The position numbers and the translations under genes are program-made. A stretch of DNA of 64,000 nucleotides from Malus domestica (taxonomy: Eukaryota; Streptophyta; Magnoliopsida; Rosales; Rosaceae): the NCBI RefSeq assembly GCF_042453785.1, contig NC_091669.1:10614501-10678500 (forward strand). The letters are read 5' to 3'. Under the pieces are notes generated by a model. The model saw only the letters and a program-made list of their open reading frames with translations. It ran no database searches and was not told where the DNA came from. This document shows positions 1 through 12,584 of this stretch, piece by piece (within the stretch, counting starts at the first letter, position 1; each line of letters opens with the position of its first letter).

Positions 1-598
1 AATTGTCGATGTGCGTGATTTGGGCTGGAGATCAATGAATTAGATAAGATGACTAGCAAAAGGGGTTTATGAACTTGGGATATCATATGGGGGTTAGTTT
101 CTATAATAGAACATTCGAACCACCTCTGTAGGGGTAAAATGCATGGTATGGGACGTGCAGGTTCGTATGTTTTATTTTATAAATGAACGGGGGTAACTGA
201 AGAGGTTGCATGGCATTCATGCATCATTATAATTGCTGTTTTGAGATTTGGCTATATGATTTCATGATACTTAATTTAATATTATCAATTTACTGTGATA
301 AGGTTATGTCTCTACTGAGCTGTTAAAGCTCATCCCTTTATTATTATGCAGGTTTATGAACTAGACGTTCAAGTGAATAGGCAAGATGAGATCGGATTAG
401 ATTGGAAGAATAAAAATTTTATTCATCTTTTTACTGTAGGTTGTAAAGAATTCTTGATTTGTTTGATAATCATGAATTATTTTTAATAAAAGGAGTTATT
501 TTCCAATCCGTGTCAAATTTTATTTATTTATTGAGCTTTTAACTCGTTTCAGATTCGGTTTCGAGTTTTATTACCGACTCCGGGTCTGGGGCGTGACA
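1..598 (+). mobile_element. Right end of a gypsy-like LTR, cut by the window edge
   Basis: The stretch ends in GGGGCGTGACA, the usual terminus of long plant gypsy LTRs, and carries the short hairpin-like block around 318-332 (gagctgttaaagctc) that often precedes the end of such LTRs. No primer-binding site follows, so it is either a 3' LTR or a solo LTR. The left end is outside the window, and family and age cannot be judged. Confidence 0.5.
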
Positions 599-1440
599 AT
601 TTCCTAATTCCAAACTTTGTGAAACGTTGCCATGTTATATATTATAATGGATTGTTTACACAGAAAATTTTCCATCCATTTTGTACAAGAAATGCATTTA
701 TGGTAAATTTTTAAGTGTGATATGCTGCTGGATTTTTTGCAGCATAATCTGTTTGTGATATTATTTTGATATACCTACGCAACTCCTAAATTCATGAAAT
801 TTAAGTATGATACACATTGATATGTTTATTTTAAATCTGTAAATTTTCACCAGAATTGGATGAAAAATGTGTTATTGGTGAATTATTTATTCTCGGGAAT
901 GTATTGCAGAATTTCTGCCGTTTCTGCAGCATATTCCATTTCGCTTTTCTTTTTGGCCCATTTTCAAATTCTCAAAAATTATGAAATTTTAGGTAAGAAT
1001 AAATTTATATGTCTACTTCATTTATGGAAATTTTCATGCACTTTGGAGTAAAAACGAGTATTTGGTAAATTCTTTAGTTTCGGGTATGTACTACAGAATT
1101 TCTGCCGTTTCTTCAGCACATTTCTTTTGGAATTAAGTTATTACTCACTTGTAAAAATTTAAAAATTATGAAATTTTACGAAATCATGACCATATATGTC
1201 TAGTTCATATCTAAAAATTTTCATGACAATCTAAATAGAATTAAGTTTTTAGTGAATTTGCAAACTAAAGTAGTACTATTGAATTTTGGTACTTCAAAAC
1301 TAGTTTTGTTATGTGATATTAATGTTTCACTGATTTACATCTATTGTTACCGATTATTGTACAAGTTTATGGTTCCAATATGTCCTCATTTTATGCAAAT
1401 TCTCAATACTAACGACTTTTATAGACAACACTGATTAAAT
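599..1440. repeat. Degenerate tandem repeat, about 185-bp period
   Basis: No gene is seen. A block centred on 'ttctgccgtttctgcagca' recurs near 722 (poorer), 914 and 1095, each preceded by related 'aaattttcatg' and 'atgaaattt' strings. This gives three or four decayed units about 180-190 bp apart. The short open frames here look like chance. Confidence 0.45.
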
Positions 1441-3520
1441 TTTGATTTAAAGATTATTGGTTTGTTTTGCTTAAACCAATGTTTTGTTTGGGCATCAATT
1501 CTGATTATGATGATAATTGTCTTTTGAGAGAAAATTGGAAAGTGGCATTAGTTTACTAATTGATCATTTTGGTCCCTATCGAATAACTGAATAACCATGT
1601 TTCCTCTTTCGAGAACTCTATTGTTCAATGTCAACAATGACGTACTTTTGTGTTTGATTAAATCTTTTGAGAATCATTGAATATCCAAAAAAACAACTAT
1701 CTAATACTGTTCTAAAGGATTATTTTGAAAAATCAGAATTATAATTTATATGGTGAATACTTTTGTCCCAAAGGTAATTTCAAGAAATCACTCACAAATT
1801 ATAAACTAGTATTATAGCAAATCATAAAGTACTTCCAACATATTTTCATCTGGCCAAAGTTGTTGAAGTTATACGTATTTTTTGTATTTTATGTTTTGGC
1901 TAGCTAGGCATGTATTTTCTTTGCATGATTAGTTTATGCCCAAAGGTGTAACAATCATGCAATTTGCAGTTGGTTCGATCCTCCACAACTTGACTACTTC
2001 CATGATGAATCTTGCAGAATCGAGAATGAGTAGGTAAATTTACCAATCTTTTGCCTTAATTTTTCCCGAGTTCTAAATTGGATTAAAATTATTGTTGAAA
2101 AATTGATGTTACTGAGATATCTAAATGTTTATTTTAATCGACTTTGTTTTAGAATTAAAACATAAATTTGAGTTTGGATTCTCTTATAGGGTTTCATGTT
2201 AATTTGTGACCTAATTTTTTCAATATTCACATAGAAAAATCATGATTATTATTTTAAGTTTTATTATGAACCTTGCATTTTGAGGAGTGTTTGCCCAAGT
2301 GGGAGCAATAATATATTATGGGCTTCCCACTCATCAATTTTTGCATCCGAAGATAAGATGTAAATCATGATATTTGGTTATATTTTATTTGTTAAATGTA
2401 ACTAACCTTGCAGGAAATTTTACTTTGAATCACTATCGTTATTTATCAATATTGAACTGATAAATACAATACGACCAGATTCATATTCATGAAGGATTAA
2501 TGGGTACATTCTGCTCAAAAGTGTTTTACTTATTAATTCTTGTTTGCTGTTCAAGAAATTGGACTTGTGATTTATATGTTATTGATGAATAATTAATTTG
2601 CTCAAAAGTGTTTTCTTATTCAATACAACTATAAATCAATGTATAGTGAAACAAGAAATTGACAAGATTGCATATACTTCATCTGCTCAAAAGTGTTGAA
2701 GCTGTATACATTTTCCCTTGTATTTTATGTTTTAGCTATGCAAACCTAATATAATTAGTTTCTATCCAAAGATGATTATGGAATTATATGCTTTTGATGC
2801 AATAAGAAAACATTCAGTTAAAGTTTTCTATTTCTATGAATTGTTAGATGAACAAAACTGACCAAATAATTTTGTATAGTTTTTCAGTCACAAGAATCAC
2901 TTCCCTACATATATCTAGAATAATCTAGAATAAAGATGTTGAGCTCACAAATTTTATGTTTTATATTCCCTGACTAATGTTTTGCTAATGGTAGTATTTG
3001 AAAGGTATCTATTTCATTTTATAGGCATTTATAAAGTTTTTTTTTACTCTCTTAATCAATGGGAGTAATAATTTGTTTATCTAATCGGTGGGAGTAGGAG
3101 ATTACCTTTTGTGTTAAAAATTTGAAGTGTTAGTACCTGATACTTTAAGAGTAAATTCTGTTTAAATTTTGTTCATAAATTTTAATGAGAAATCCTAATC
3201 TCGTTATTATATCAGATTGTTTAAATTGACAGAAATTCGTGCAAAGAACTCATTCTAGAGTTCATTTTGTTTAGTGAAATTGATATTTGGTTCATCAGTT
3301 TCAGACACCATGGCATAGTCTACAACTGTATGCTTGGATTGAATGTGCATGTGATTACAGAGCACAAATGCCGAAGGATATGCATTTTGATTTCTATAGT
3401 TCTAGATTCAGTTTAAGTAATAGTTGTCTTTTGAGGGATAACTGTTGTATCTTTGGTTTAGTGATCACTGTGATTCTTGTTGCAATCAAAGTGTTGGTAT
3501 TGACACTCAAAGTGGGAGAA
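1441..3520. other. AT-rich region, probably non-coding interior of an LTR element
   Basis: No supported gene. The motif 'tgctcaaaagtgtt' recurs near 2512, 2601 and 2683. The stretch ends in a polypurine tract (aaagtgggagaa, 3509-3520) immediately before an LTR. It is best read as the coding-poor interior of the LTR element whose 3' LTR follows. No matching 5' LTR was found in the window. Confidence 0.4.
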
Positions 3521-4022
3521 TGTAAGACTCATGTTGAGTTGTCAATTATTATGAATCGAATTACTTGAAAGACAAATAACTTGATCTTCAAGATATTTGG
3601 CCTTTAACGTGATTCAATATTGGTTAGGAAGAATAATGGAACCAAGATATATTTAGTTGACTAATTGAAACCCTAATTAAGTAAGACATATTGTACATGC
3701 CTTGGTGGGACAACATTAAGAATAAATGGTGATTTGGTGTATTCCTCAAATCACTATAATAGGTGGAATTAGGGGAACCCTAATCACTATATTAAGGGTG
3801 TCTCATCTTTCACAAAACACACGTTCTATTCTGAGCAAACTCTATTATTGCTAGAACACTTCCGCTTATTGAAAGTAGAAGACTCCTTTGTCATCCGCAA
3901 GAGCCATGTCATCCGTATTCCAAAGATAAGTAAATTGTAATTGATTTATTGTAATTTTTGTTTATCAAATCCGTGATCCTAATATCCTGTTGTTATTCTT
4001 ATTATTTCATAAATATCTTACA
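3521..4022 (+). mobile_element. 3' LTR of a copia-like retroelement (502 bp)
   Basis: It starts TGTAAG and ends CTTACA, a 6-bp perfect terminal inverted repeat of the TG...CA kind, and is directly preceded by the polypurine tract at 3509-3520. Those two signs together define a 3' LTR. No 5' partner or target duplication is visible, so the element is an incomplete fossil. Confidence 0.6.
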
Positions 4023-4207
4023 AGTGGAAGTAGCAGGAGAAATGACGATGGGGGCATCCTTCCAAAAGCAGAAACAGAAAGTGGCACCAAAGGAAAAGGA
4101 TGAGGTTTTAATTCTTATCGAAAGACGGTGATAGAAAGTGCTTTCCACAACTAAGTGTTCCAATCGGAGGTTGATTCGTTGACTTGGGTTGCTCATGTGC
4201 GTTTGTG
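4023..4207 (+). repeat. Direct repeat, copy 1 (about 185 bp)
   Basis: It matches 4374-4557 at roughly nine bases in ten, starting at 'gtggaagtagc' and ending at 'tgcgtttgtgt'. Both copies keep one short open frame reading VEVAGEMTM followed by a lysine/glutamine-rich stretch. That may be a leftover exon, but no family is recognised. Copy 1 begins right at the end of the LTR at 4022. Confidence 0.8.
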
Positions 4208-4373
4208 TCTGTACTGTGCGCTTTCAAATGATATTAAACATGACGATTGTCTCGTGTTCGTTACGTTCGTGCTGTTTGATTACGTCATCTTATCCAATTA
4301 ATCATTAAACACACTATGTTATCAGACTGTTGACTTAAACTGTTTATTTTGTAACTGGTCGGAAAGAAAAGTA

Positions 4374-4557
4374 GTGGAAGTAGCGGGAGAAATGACGATG
4401 GCGGCATCTTTCAAAAAGCAGAAACAGAAAGTGGCACCTAAGGAAAAGGATGAGTTTTTAATTCTTATTGAGGGACGGTGATAGAAGGTGCTTTCCACAA
4501 CGAAGTGTCCAATTGGAGGTTGACTTGTTCACTTGGATTGCTCATGTGTGTTTGTGT
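4374..4557 (+). repeat. Direct repeat, copy 2 (about 185 bp)
   Basis: Second copy of the block at 4023-4207, about 165 bp after copy 1 ends. The same frame stays open up to a TGA at the same place, with changes such as G-to-A in the MTMG/MTMA stretch. Source unknown. Confidence 0.8.
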
Positions 4558-5639
4558 GTTCCACTTCTTTTTGGTGTGGTTCATCATTCATTGATTTGTT
4601 CAATCCTGCACTTAAAAACAAAATGGCAAATGCAAGAGGATAAAAAGGAAGTGTTCGTGCCAGTTTTAAACATGGGATATTTTTGTTCACTACCGTATCT
4701 GTTTTGTTCAATGGATTTAAATTTTTGAGATTTAAGTCTATTTACTATCATATTTTTTATATGCCGATATATTTACACTAAGGAATTGACAGGAATAAAT
4801 TGAAATCAAACTCGCCATTTCATTTACGAGGTTCGAAAAATTTCAAAAAATAGAAATATTATGAATAAAAAATAATAAAAGATGAATACGTAAGATATGT
4901 AAACTAAAAGACAAGAAGAAAAGATTGAGGAAAAAATAGGACAATTATGCTATTTGGAAAAAAGTCTTCCAAAGAGGGGAAGTCTGTTAGAGTTTGCTTT
5001 TCGATTCATATTGTGGTTCGGGATGTCTCCCATTAGCTAAAGTCTCTTAAGTACAAGTGGAGAAGAATATCATCATACCACAAAACTAAGTGAAGTAGAC
5101 ACACATTAAAATACCAATAGCATCCATGTAACAAAGTGACCCTCACACTAAAAATTTCCCAACATAAACAAAAAATTTAACCGTGATTTGCAGATGCAAA
5201 AGATTAACTCTAATACTTTATCAAATTTATAAGTTCAAACATTATTCACAACTTCCATCAATCAAATACACAAGACTTCTTAAAAAGAATCCTAATTATT
5301 AATTACTAGTAATAACATCTGCTAGAATATTTGTCTTCTCTATAAATATGATTCCCTGAAATATGTGGACAAAAAAAAAAGGCTAACGAATATCTTCAAT
5401 AATTGCCTTCAATAATGCATCTATTTTGAATAGTATGAATAAGAAGCTTTGAATCTTCAATTTCTCGAAAGAGATATATTGAGTAGAGACTTTATGTGAG
5501 TTTGAAGAGTATATAATAAGGGTGTGGTGACTGGCGTGAATGTGGAGAGAATCCATCATTGGAATCTTGAAAATATCGTTTGTAAAAAAAAAAATCATTC
5601 GATAATTAATTTAATCACATTATTATCTGCATACAAAAA
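4558..5639. other. Gene-free AT-rich stretch
   Basis: I see no supported gene, RNA or complete element. It consists of AT-rich sequence with poly-A runs, and the short open frames show no domain signature. Confidence 0.5.
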
Positions 5640-7480
5640 ATCTTTTTTATAACCGGCATTACATTCCTGTTAAAAAGTTTTGAACGTGCTTAAAAATAGA
5701 GAAAATAATATTGAATGATGAATCACATTATTGCTAGCATAAGTGAGGTACTAATTAAAAAAAATTGTACAAAAAATTAATTATTAAAAAAACTTTGTTA
5801 AAATGAAGAAAATGCCCCTACCTTATTTGATGCATTCATTGGGATGCTTTGAAGTTTTTTTGTTTTGGGGGCATTTTTGTCCAAATATTTGGGTTGAAGC
5901 TTGGTGACACCAAAAACACTATTAACCTTTTGTGTTGTCTTTATAGATAGAGTATCATCCTATAATGTACTTTGCCCAGAGTAAGATCTCAAACCCTTGG
6001 CCTAAAACCTCAAATTTTGAGCCTAGAAAATTTAGGTTTTAACCTAAAGACAACTTTTCTACTGCAACCCTTTTGACCTAAAATTTTAGCCCCAGATTAT
6101 TAAAGAATGAATTTAGGTTTTTTTTAATTAAACTTAAAAAAATTATGTAGACTATCCTAAATTAATTTTATAAACATTTTAACCTAAAAATATTTAAATT
6201 CCGATAAATATTGAAAAATCATTAAATTGATACATGAAACTTAATACAAACGATAATTAATAAACCACATAAACTTAATACAATCGATAATTCATAAACT
6301 ACATAATCTTAATAATGATATCCACCATCTTGACTTGGTGGTGGACTTGGGATATAACCTTGAGATGAATCATCATCTTGAACTATACTCCTTGTGGCAT
6401 GCTTTCACAAAATTTCCTTATCCTTATCACGTAAGAATTTCTTTCTCTCTGGAGTGTATTTGTCGAGGTTCTCCCTCATGAAATTACATTCGAACCATTC
6501 TTGCTCCCTATCCCCTTTGTGCGTAATGGCCAAACGTATTTGGGCCGCTTCTTCCTCTCGAGAGCAATGGCTTTCGATCAATCTTGCAAATCCGGTAGCA
6601 ATTTGTGCGCTAATCGGATCTTGGGACTTCCCTTTTTTCTTTGCTTCCTTTTGCTAATCTTTTCTCGGGGGCCTTGCAAAAGAAGAAGTTGGGGTCAACG
6701 AATCCACACCTTCATTGACATCATTTGTCTGTGCAGCTTCACTATGAAATAATCTTCCCCATTGTTGGTCCGCATTAGTTCCCCACCTCGGACAATCCTT
6801 GAAGACGTTCCAAGCATGATGCAACTTAAGAGCTTGATTTTTTGTGTAGTTCTTGTCTTGTAAATTGTCATTGCTTTGTCACCCTATGCAAGAAATACAT
6901 AAAAACAATTAGTTGCAAAATAATATTATGTATATGACAAATAAAATATCAACAAAGAAACTCACAACTTCTGTGGCGCTCCTTCCAATAGCCATGTCAA
7001 CCACGATTCTCTCCAAGATTCCTTTCCATAAAGTGCACGCTTTGTTGATAACCTTCCACCGATCGTAAACAGCACCACCTTCCCTTCGGCCAGCGTTGGA
7101 GTTTTCATTGAACTTATCAATGATTTTATCCCACAAAACCTTTGTTTTTATTCGTGCCAATGACACCATCTTCACTAATAGAAACCCATGCTAAGCATAA
7201 AGCAACATCTTCCTCAAAGGTCCAATTATGACCTCTAATATGCTCTTTTACCATCTTGAAAAATTTGGAAATGGGAAGAAATGGTAGAAAGAAAAATTGG
7301 AAGAGTTGTAGGAGAAAAGTGAGTTTTTTTTTGTGGATGTTTGAACAAATACATAGGTATTTATAGAGTTTTTGGGTGAATTTTGAGTTAAATAATTTTT
7401 TTTTAATTATTTTAACCTTTGGATTTAAATTTGGGCCATTAGATTTTTTTTTTATTGTTAGATGTAGTTGATCTCAGCCT
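5640..7480 (-). mobile_element. PIF/Harbinger-like DNA transposon relic, copy 1
   Basis: The segment carries a broken SANT/NAM-associated gene (6405-7254), and its flanks recur in inverted orientation around 40850-43250. For example, 7270-7420 matches 40920-41040 reverse-complemented, and 5640-5900 matches 42950-43220. That makes it one mobile unit. Proteins of this SANT plus NAM-associated type are commonly carried by Harbinger-derived elements in Rosaceae. Exact ends and target duplication were not fixed. Confidence 0.5.
6405..7254 (-). pseudogene. SANT/Myb-like plus NAM-associated domain protein, broken
   Basis: Starting at the ATG at 7254, the frame reads MVKEHIRGHNWTFEED and continues into the tryptophan-rich start of a Myb/SANT-like domain. 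It then loses frame, and the next segment (VLWDKIIDKFNENS, then YDRWKVINKACTLWKG) continues in another frame. After an intron-like gap near 6890-6965, a second coding block (about 6405-6700) reads SAQIATGFARLIESH and RENLDKYTPERKKFLRDKD, ending at TGA (6405-6407). This is the layout of the plant 'No apical meristem-associated C-terminal domain' proteins carried by Harbinger-type elements. At least two frame losses are seen, so it is a pseudogene. Confidence 0.65.
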
Positions 7481-7789
7481 TCGGTTGCAAATCTAGCCGT
7501 TGGCTTTCTGGCGCAAGTGGTTGACATGTCCATGTGGATGGGGCCATGTCAGTCTCTGCCTTGGCGCGTCTCTTGATATGTTCTTTTTCTGCAAGATATT
7601 GTGATTACTAGAAGTTATATGCCTATTTACGAATTTGGTGACGTAATGAATTCTTAAGATATTGCAAGTTACGGCAAGTATTTTCATACTATACGTAGTA
7701 TGTATATTTTAGAAACTATACTTGTTTTACGACGAGGTGTTATAATGTTTTCAAAAAGGTATTTATAAAACTTTATTTTTAGGCCTACT

Positions 7790-8094
7790 GACCCTTGTTT
7801 TTCGCCCCTCCAGGTTTTAGTAGTTGAGCTTTCGTACCGATAAGGATTCTTGGCAAGTTTTGGTATAGATGGTTACCTTTGATGGTATAATTCTCATCCT
7901 ACTTTACTTATGCTCTGACATCACGTGTGAAATGGGTTCATTCCCGTTCACAAGCACATTCTTACATTTAGGCACTTTTAGGTTTAAATTTACTGACATT
8001 TTACACATCACTACACTTGCAGCTTCGTCACCCTCCTAACGTCGACCAGCACAGCTTGATTCAGATTCCAGGTGGACATTCCGGGTCAGGGTGT
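7790..8094 (+). mobile_element. Possible gypsy-like LTR tail
   Basis: The stretch ends '...cattccgggtcagggtgtg', which resembles the 3' end of long gypsy LTRs, and is preceded by non-coding LTR-like sequence. No second end or flanking duplication was found, so this is a weak call. Confidence 0.3.
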
Positions 8095-8359
8095 GTTTGA
8101 AGTGCAAGAGTGATCAGTTGTTGTAAGCATGCAGTCGAGCCAAGTGGTGATTCCTTCTGAATTCCTCATTGAAAACAAGTGAAATGAACGAGAACTTAGC
8201 TGTAAGGTAGGAACTGCATAACAATTGGATAGTCATTGGCTTGTGAAGTGGTGTCCGTCGAGCTTCTTAAGTCTTCGGGCTTTGATGTAGTGGGAGGTCA
8301 CACATGGTACTTCTTCAGATTGTAGGCGCTCTACCTTTTTTCGATTTTTTTTATCATTT

Positions 8360-10560
8360 CATGGTGGCGAGGGTGTAATTACTCTTACCACCATTGTATT
8401 TGATCGTGAATACCCATTTACATCCCACTGGTCTTTTCTTTTGTGGTAGTGACTCATCACTTCAAGTCTTATTTTTCTATAGAGCTTCCATTTCAACTTC
8501 CATTACTTTTGTCCATCGGGGATCTCACGAAGCTTCTTCCACTCTTGTTGGGATTTTGATTCCATTCATTGTATCTACCATGGCTTGGTATGTAGAGTAC
8601 AATTAACGTGTAGAGACATACTTTGCAATAGCATACCTGACTTTTCCATCCGATGAATACTTGTCAGGTGGTTTCCTATGATTTTGTCTAGATGACAACG
8701 CATAAGTACTTTCAATATTAGTCAAATTACGAGCTCCATTAGGTTGGGATAAACTTACCTCATGAATATCCTCAAGCACATGGACGAGTACAATAAGAGG
8801 AGGATTATTACTAGAAGTGCCTTGGTCATCCAAATTTTGAAGCAATGGTCGCAGCTCACTACTGCCATGATCTCATGCACTAGGTTGTGCACCAACCTGT
8901 TCTCCTTCTATCATACCCTCAGGCCCATTTCCAAACTGGAGTTGATGTGCTGCTTCACAGGTTTCAAAGTTGGTCAAGCCTAGATTGGGCTCAAACCCCT
9001 CGATTGGAACTTATGGCAGCTGTCGACCCGGCTGGCAGATGTTGTCACCATGGTAGACATCATGCTGGCAGGTGTCGCACTGCTGGGTTACACAGTAGCC
9101 ATCATCCTACCCAGTTGGAAGATTAATCCAACTGTAATCTTCTTGTGTACTTGTCTCCCCCTAAAGGTTATAGTTGGTTTGATTAGTGACAAAGAACATC
9201 TCATGCTAGGAAAACATCACATCCACAGTGACATATGTATGTTTGGTTTGTGGGTGGTAACACCGGTGCCCTTTTTGCTGACCATTAAATCCCAAAAAAA
9301 ATACATTGAACTGCACATGGATCCAACTTACTGCGTTGATTCGTATGGAGATGTACATAGGCCACACACCTAAAAATACGTAGTGACAATTGAAGAAAAG
9401 ATGGTAACGTCACATGGTCAGCAAAAACCTCCATGGAAGTTCGAAAATTGTGTACTCTGGTAGGCATTCGGTTCATTAGATAAACAGAATATTTGACGGC
9501 ATCCGCCCAATATTAGTGAGGGGCATGAGCACCAATAAGAAGTGCTCAAGTGATTTCCAAAATGGCCATGTGATAAAATAATGATGCATCGTAAGTCATA
9601 TGATCTGTAGCTTCAGAGTCAATTATCCACCCAGTATCTCTTTTGGTGGACGATATTAAAACAATACCGATTTTACCTAAGCCTTCCGAGTTTTAATTCA
9701 TTGAAATCTGATTGATGAGAAACAGTAATGGACCGGTTTCATCACCCTTAAATGATGTCTCCAAGGCTTGCCTCGCTGACTGGGCTTCTGCCGTGACAAG
9801 GTGGGACAAACTGGGCCCAGGCTAGCCTGCTCCAACAGCTACAATACCCCTGCTGCTATCAAGTTTGTCTTGTTGAACTTTGGGCCCAACTTGGCCTCCT
9901 CCACTCTGTGTCGTCCCTGCTGCAACCCGTGCTTGTTCTGAGGCATGTTTATTCCTTGCTTTTAATTCCTTTTTCCTTTCCCAGTACCATTCTGGGTAAC
10001 CATGACTTTCAAAACAGGTTTCCTCAGTTGTCGGGTTCCATTACAGTGATTGCAATGGAGTTTATCTTTATCAATATCCTCCTCGATCGCCGAAATTTTC
10101 CCTGTTAGATACCTTAGCTTATCAAGCCTTGGGTTGGACACGGTGTGCACGGGACTCAATTCTGCCTTCTGTTATCCACCCATCGCAACAAGTCTCGTGG
10201 ATAGGTTTGATTAAGTTTCTCATAGCTTTGATGTTTACAAAGGCTGCAATTCGATTTTGTTGTTTCTAACACAGACTAGAGCTCAAACTGTGAGAGAGTT
10301 TACTGGGAGTTTGTTGGCTGTCGAAGGCAGGCCTAAACTGGTCTTGATACTAAGTAGAATTTTTCAGGTCGACTGGCCGAGGGCCCACCCCCAACAACAC
10401 CGATATTGTCCCCTCTTTACCACATGCACAATCCTCAGGTGTGGGGTTTTATCACAAAATGTCTCAATGTTAGTTAGAGTGAGGTAATTCCATATAAATG
10501 GGTTCTCTTCTTCCCTCCTGGCCAATGTGGGACAATTAAAGGTTCCAACACTCCCCCCAC
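8360..10560 (-). mobile_element. Old Ty1/copia relic
   Basis: Read on the minus strand there are scattered copia pieces: a protease-like WIIDSE..DHM stretch near 9620, an integrase tail around 9300-9470 (CVAYVHLHTNQRSKLDP) and the integrase-RT linker near 8620-8840 (NHRKPPDKYSSDGKVRY). The high-coordinate end has an LTR-like start (TGTTGGAACC on the minus strand, from 10550) with a polypurine-like run beside it. The element is heavily degraded with many breaks, and is clearly older than the copia element at 17216. Confidence 0.6.
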
Positions 10561-10978
10561 ACGTGAGACCCCATTTATGGGTCACACGTGAAATAAGTCA
10601 TGCGTGTGTACGCAAGTGGAATTCCTCTAATTATATCAAAGCCAGTTTCAACCTCTTTTCACTATACGAAGAATATTAAACTTTCTACAATCGGAAAAAA
10701 AATAGACAAAAAACAAACTCAAAGCCAATTGAATGACGAAAAACAAACTGATCAAAGCCAATTGACCATGACGAAAAACAAACTTGCTCCAATTCAAATG
10801 TGAGGTATCTTACTCATGTTAGAATGCCAATACCAAACTCAAAATCAATTGACAATGAAGAGTAAAATCACCACTCTTTTTTTATGTTCTACTGCCTCAT
10901 TGCATTTTCAATGTACCATTTGCATATTTAGATAGGTGTTCAAAAACAAGTATTGAGTGCATGGTAATATTATACTAA

Positions 10979-11166
10979 GGGCTAGTTTGGCATTGCTGAA
11001 ATTATTTTAAAAGTAGCTTTTTAAAAAAAAATAGGGCTAAAATTTGTGTTTGGTAAATGAAAAAAAAATTTGTCAAAATCATGGGGTTCAAAACAACTAT
11101 ACCCTTGCTTCTGAAAACAACGTGTTTTTTTTTTTTTTTCACAGCATAGCAACTACAAACTAGCCC
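10979..11166. mobile_element. Tourist-like MITE (188 bp) with TAA target duplication
   Basis: The ends are GGGCTAGTTTG and CAAACTAGCCC, a perfect 11-bp inverted repeat, flanked by TAA at 10976-10978 and 11167-11169. Three-base TAA/TTA duplications are typical of PIF/Harbinger-derived MITEs. The interior is AT-rich and non-coding. Confidence 0.75.
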
Positions 11167-11720
11167 TAAAAATATTAAACTTGCTCAAATAATAGACGAA
11201 AAACAAACTTGGAACTTACTGCATCCAGTCATAAAATGATCTTGAGCTTTGATGGATCAAAGTTAGATCTGGTCAATAAAACGCCCCCAATAATGAAGTG
11301 TAAGAGTAACCACCATCCAACACGACTCACAGTGTCACCCAATGCATTCGGAGATGGTCTAGTTAACGCATACTTCAAGGGATGTCACCCAATAGCGTAG
11401 GCTCAGTTATAACGGACAATTATTTTAAACACATGGAATGAAAAAAACCAAAAAAAATAAGAGTAGCATCATCGTCAATGATTCACTCATATGATCGTGA
11501 TATCACATTTGCTCTAGTGCCTTCGCAACCTTAGATTTCTCACCATAGAACTCAATACTAACATCCATTGCCAAGCTCAAAGGCATTACTGTACTGGTTG
11601 GTTGGACCGAGTGAACAACGTGGACAGGATGAAGTGGAGAATGTATAGTCATGACCCAATTGGAATTGAGAGGACATGTTTACTATTCATTAATATTTGG
11701 GTAAGCATGAGTGAAATGAA

Positions 11721-11910
11721 TGAGGATCGGATTCTTTTTGTGATTATTCTAGGGATCTTCAAATTATGTTCATTTATCATATATCGTGCAATCAAAAATT
11801 ATTTTATTTAAAATTAAATATGAATAGTACATAATGAAAACTGATCGCACGATATACGATGAACAGACATAATTTGAGAACTCCTAGAATCCTCACAAAG
11901 AGGATCCTCA
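11721..11910. mobile_element. Palindromic MITE (190 bp)
   Basis: The two halves are inverted repeats (TGAGGATC... and ...GATCCTCA; cattTATCATATATCGTGC and GCACGATATACGATGaac) around an AT-rich centre. Flanks TGAAATGAA (11712-11720) and TCGAATGAA (11912-11920) look like a worn 9-bp target duplication, which would suit a Mutator-like origin. Related to the element at 13281-13455. Confidence 0.65.
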
Positions 11911-12584
11911 TTCGAATGAATTAACGCTAGAAATTGAGATAAGCGAGAATTAGAGTCGTGAATTCTTATTAAATTGTTTGATGATTGCCATGAAACAAAA
12001 GAAAATAAGTGTATTTCCATCACAACTGTTTACGATTGTCAAAAATCAAAACCAAAACCATTTTGATTGCCAAAAGGCTCTTGGACAAATTTTCATTTTT
12101 GTTCAACTACTTCCGTCAAACTTGAATGTGAATAGCTTATCTGAACCTACTAATTATGCCATGCCTCATACTCGCCCGAAGCGACACAATACAAAACTTC
12201 AAACAAAACTAACTTATCCAAGACGGGAACCACCAATCAATTCGACTCCACGATGCCGACTACACCGATTCTAGAGATATTCATATCATCCACAAGAGGA
12301 GTGGCCACAGACCTGGCCAATTTATGGCTCAGGCACGGGTCGGCTGAGGAGAGCAAATGCCTGGGTCTAGAACGAACACTACCTATGCTGGCTTCTTCAT
12401 TTGGACTTAGAGTGGAGGAGTATTTTATTAAAACGCAAATTCAGCTGAAAATCATCTTTATATATAATACTACGTAGATTGCATTTTAGTGCACTATGTT
12501 TGAATAACAGTGGGATCTATTTGTATTAGTGAGTTTTCTAATCTACTAATTCCTTGATAAATCATAGATTATTCTTGGCTACTC

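Noticed and set aside
8887-9126. Plus-strand frames with His/Cys-rich stretches near 9000
   Set aside because: They are antisense to the copia relic; the copia signatures are on the minus strand.
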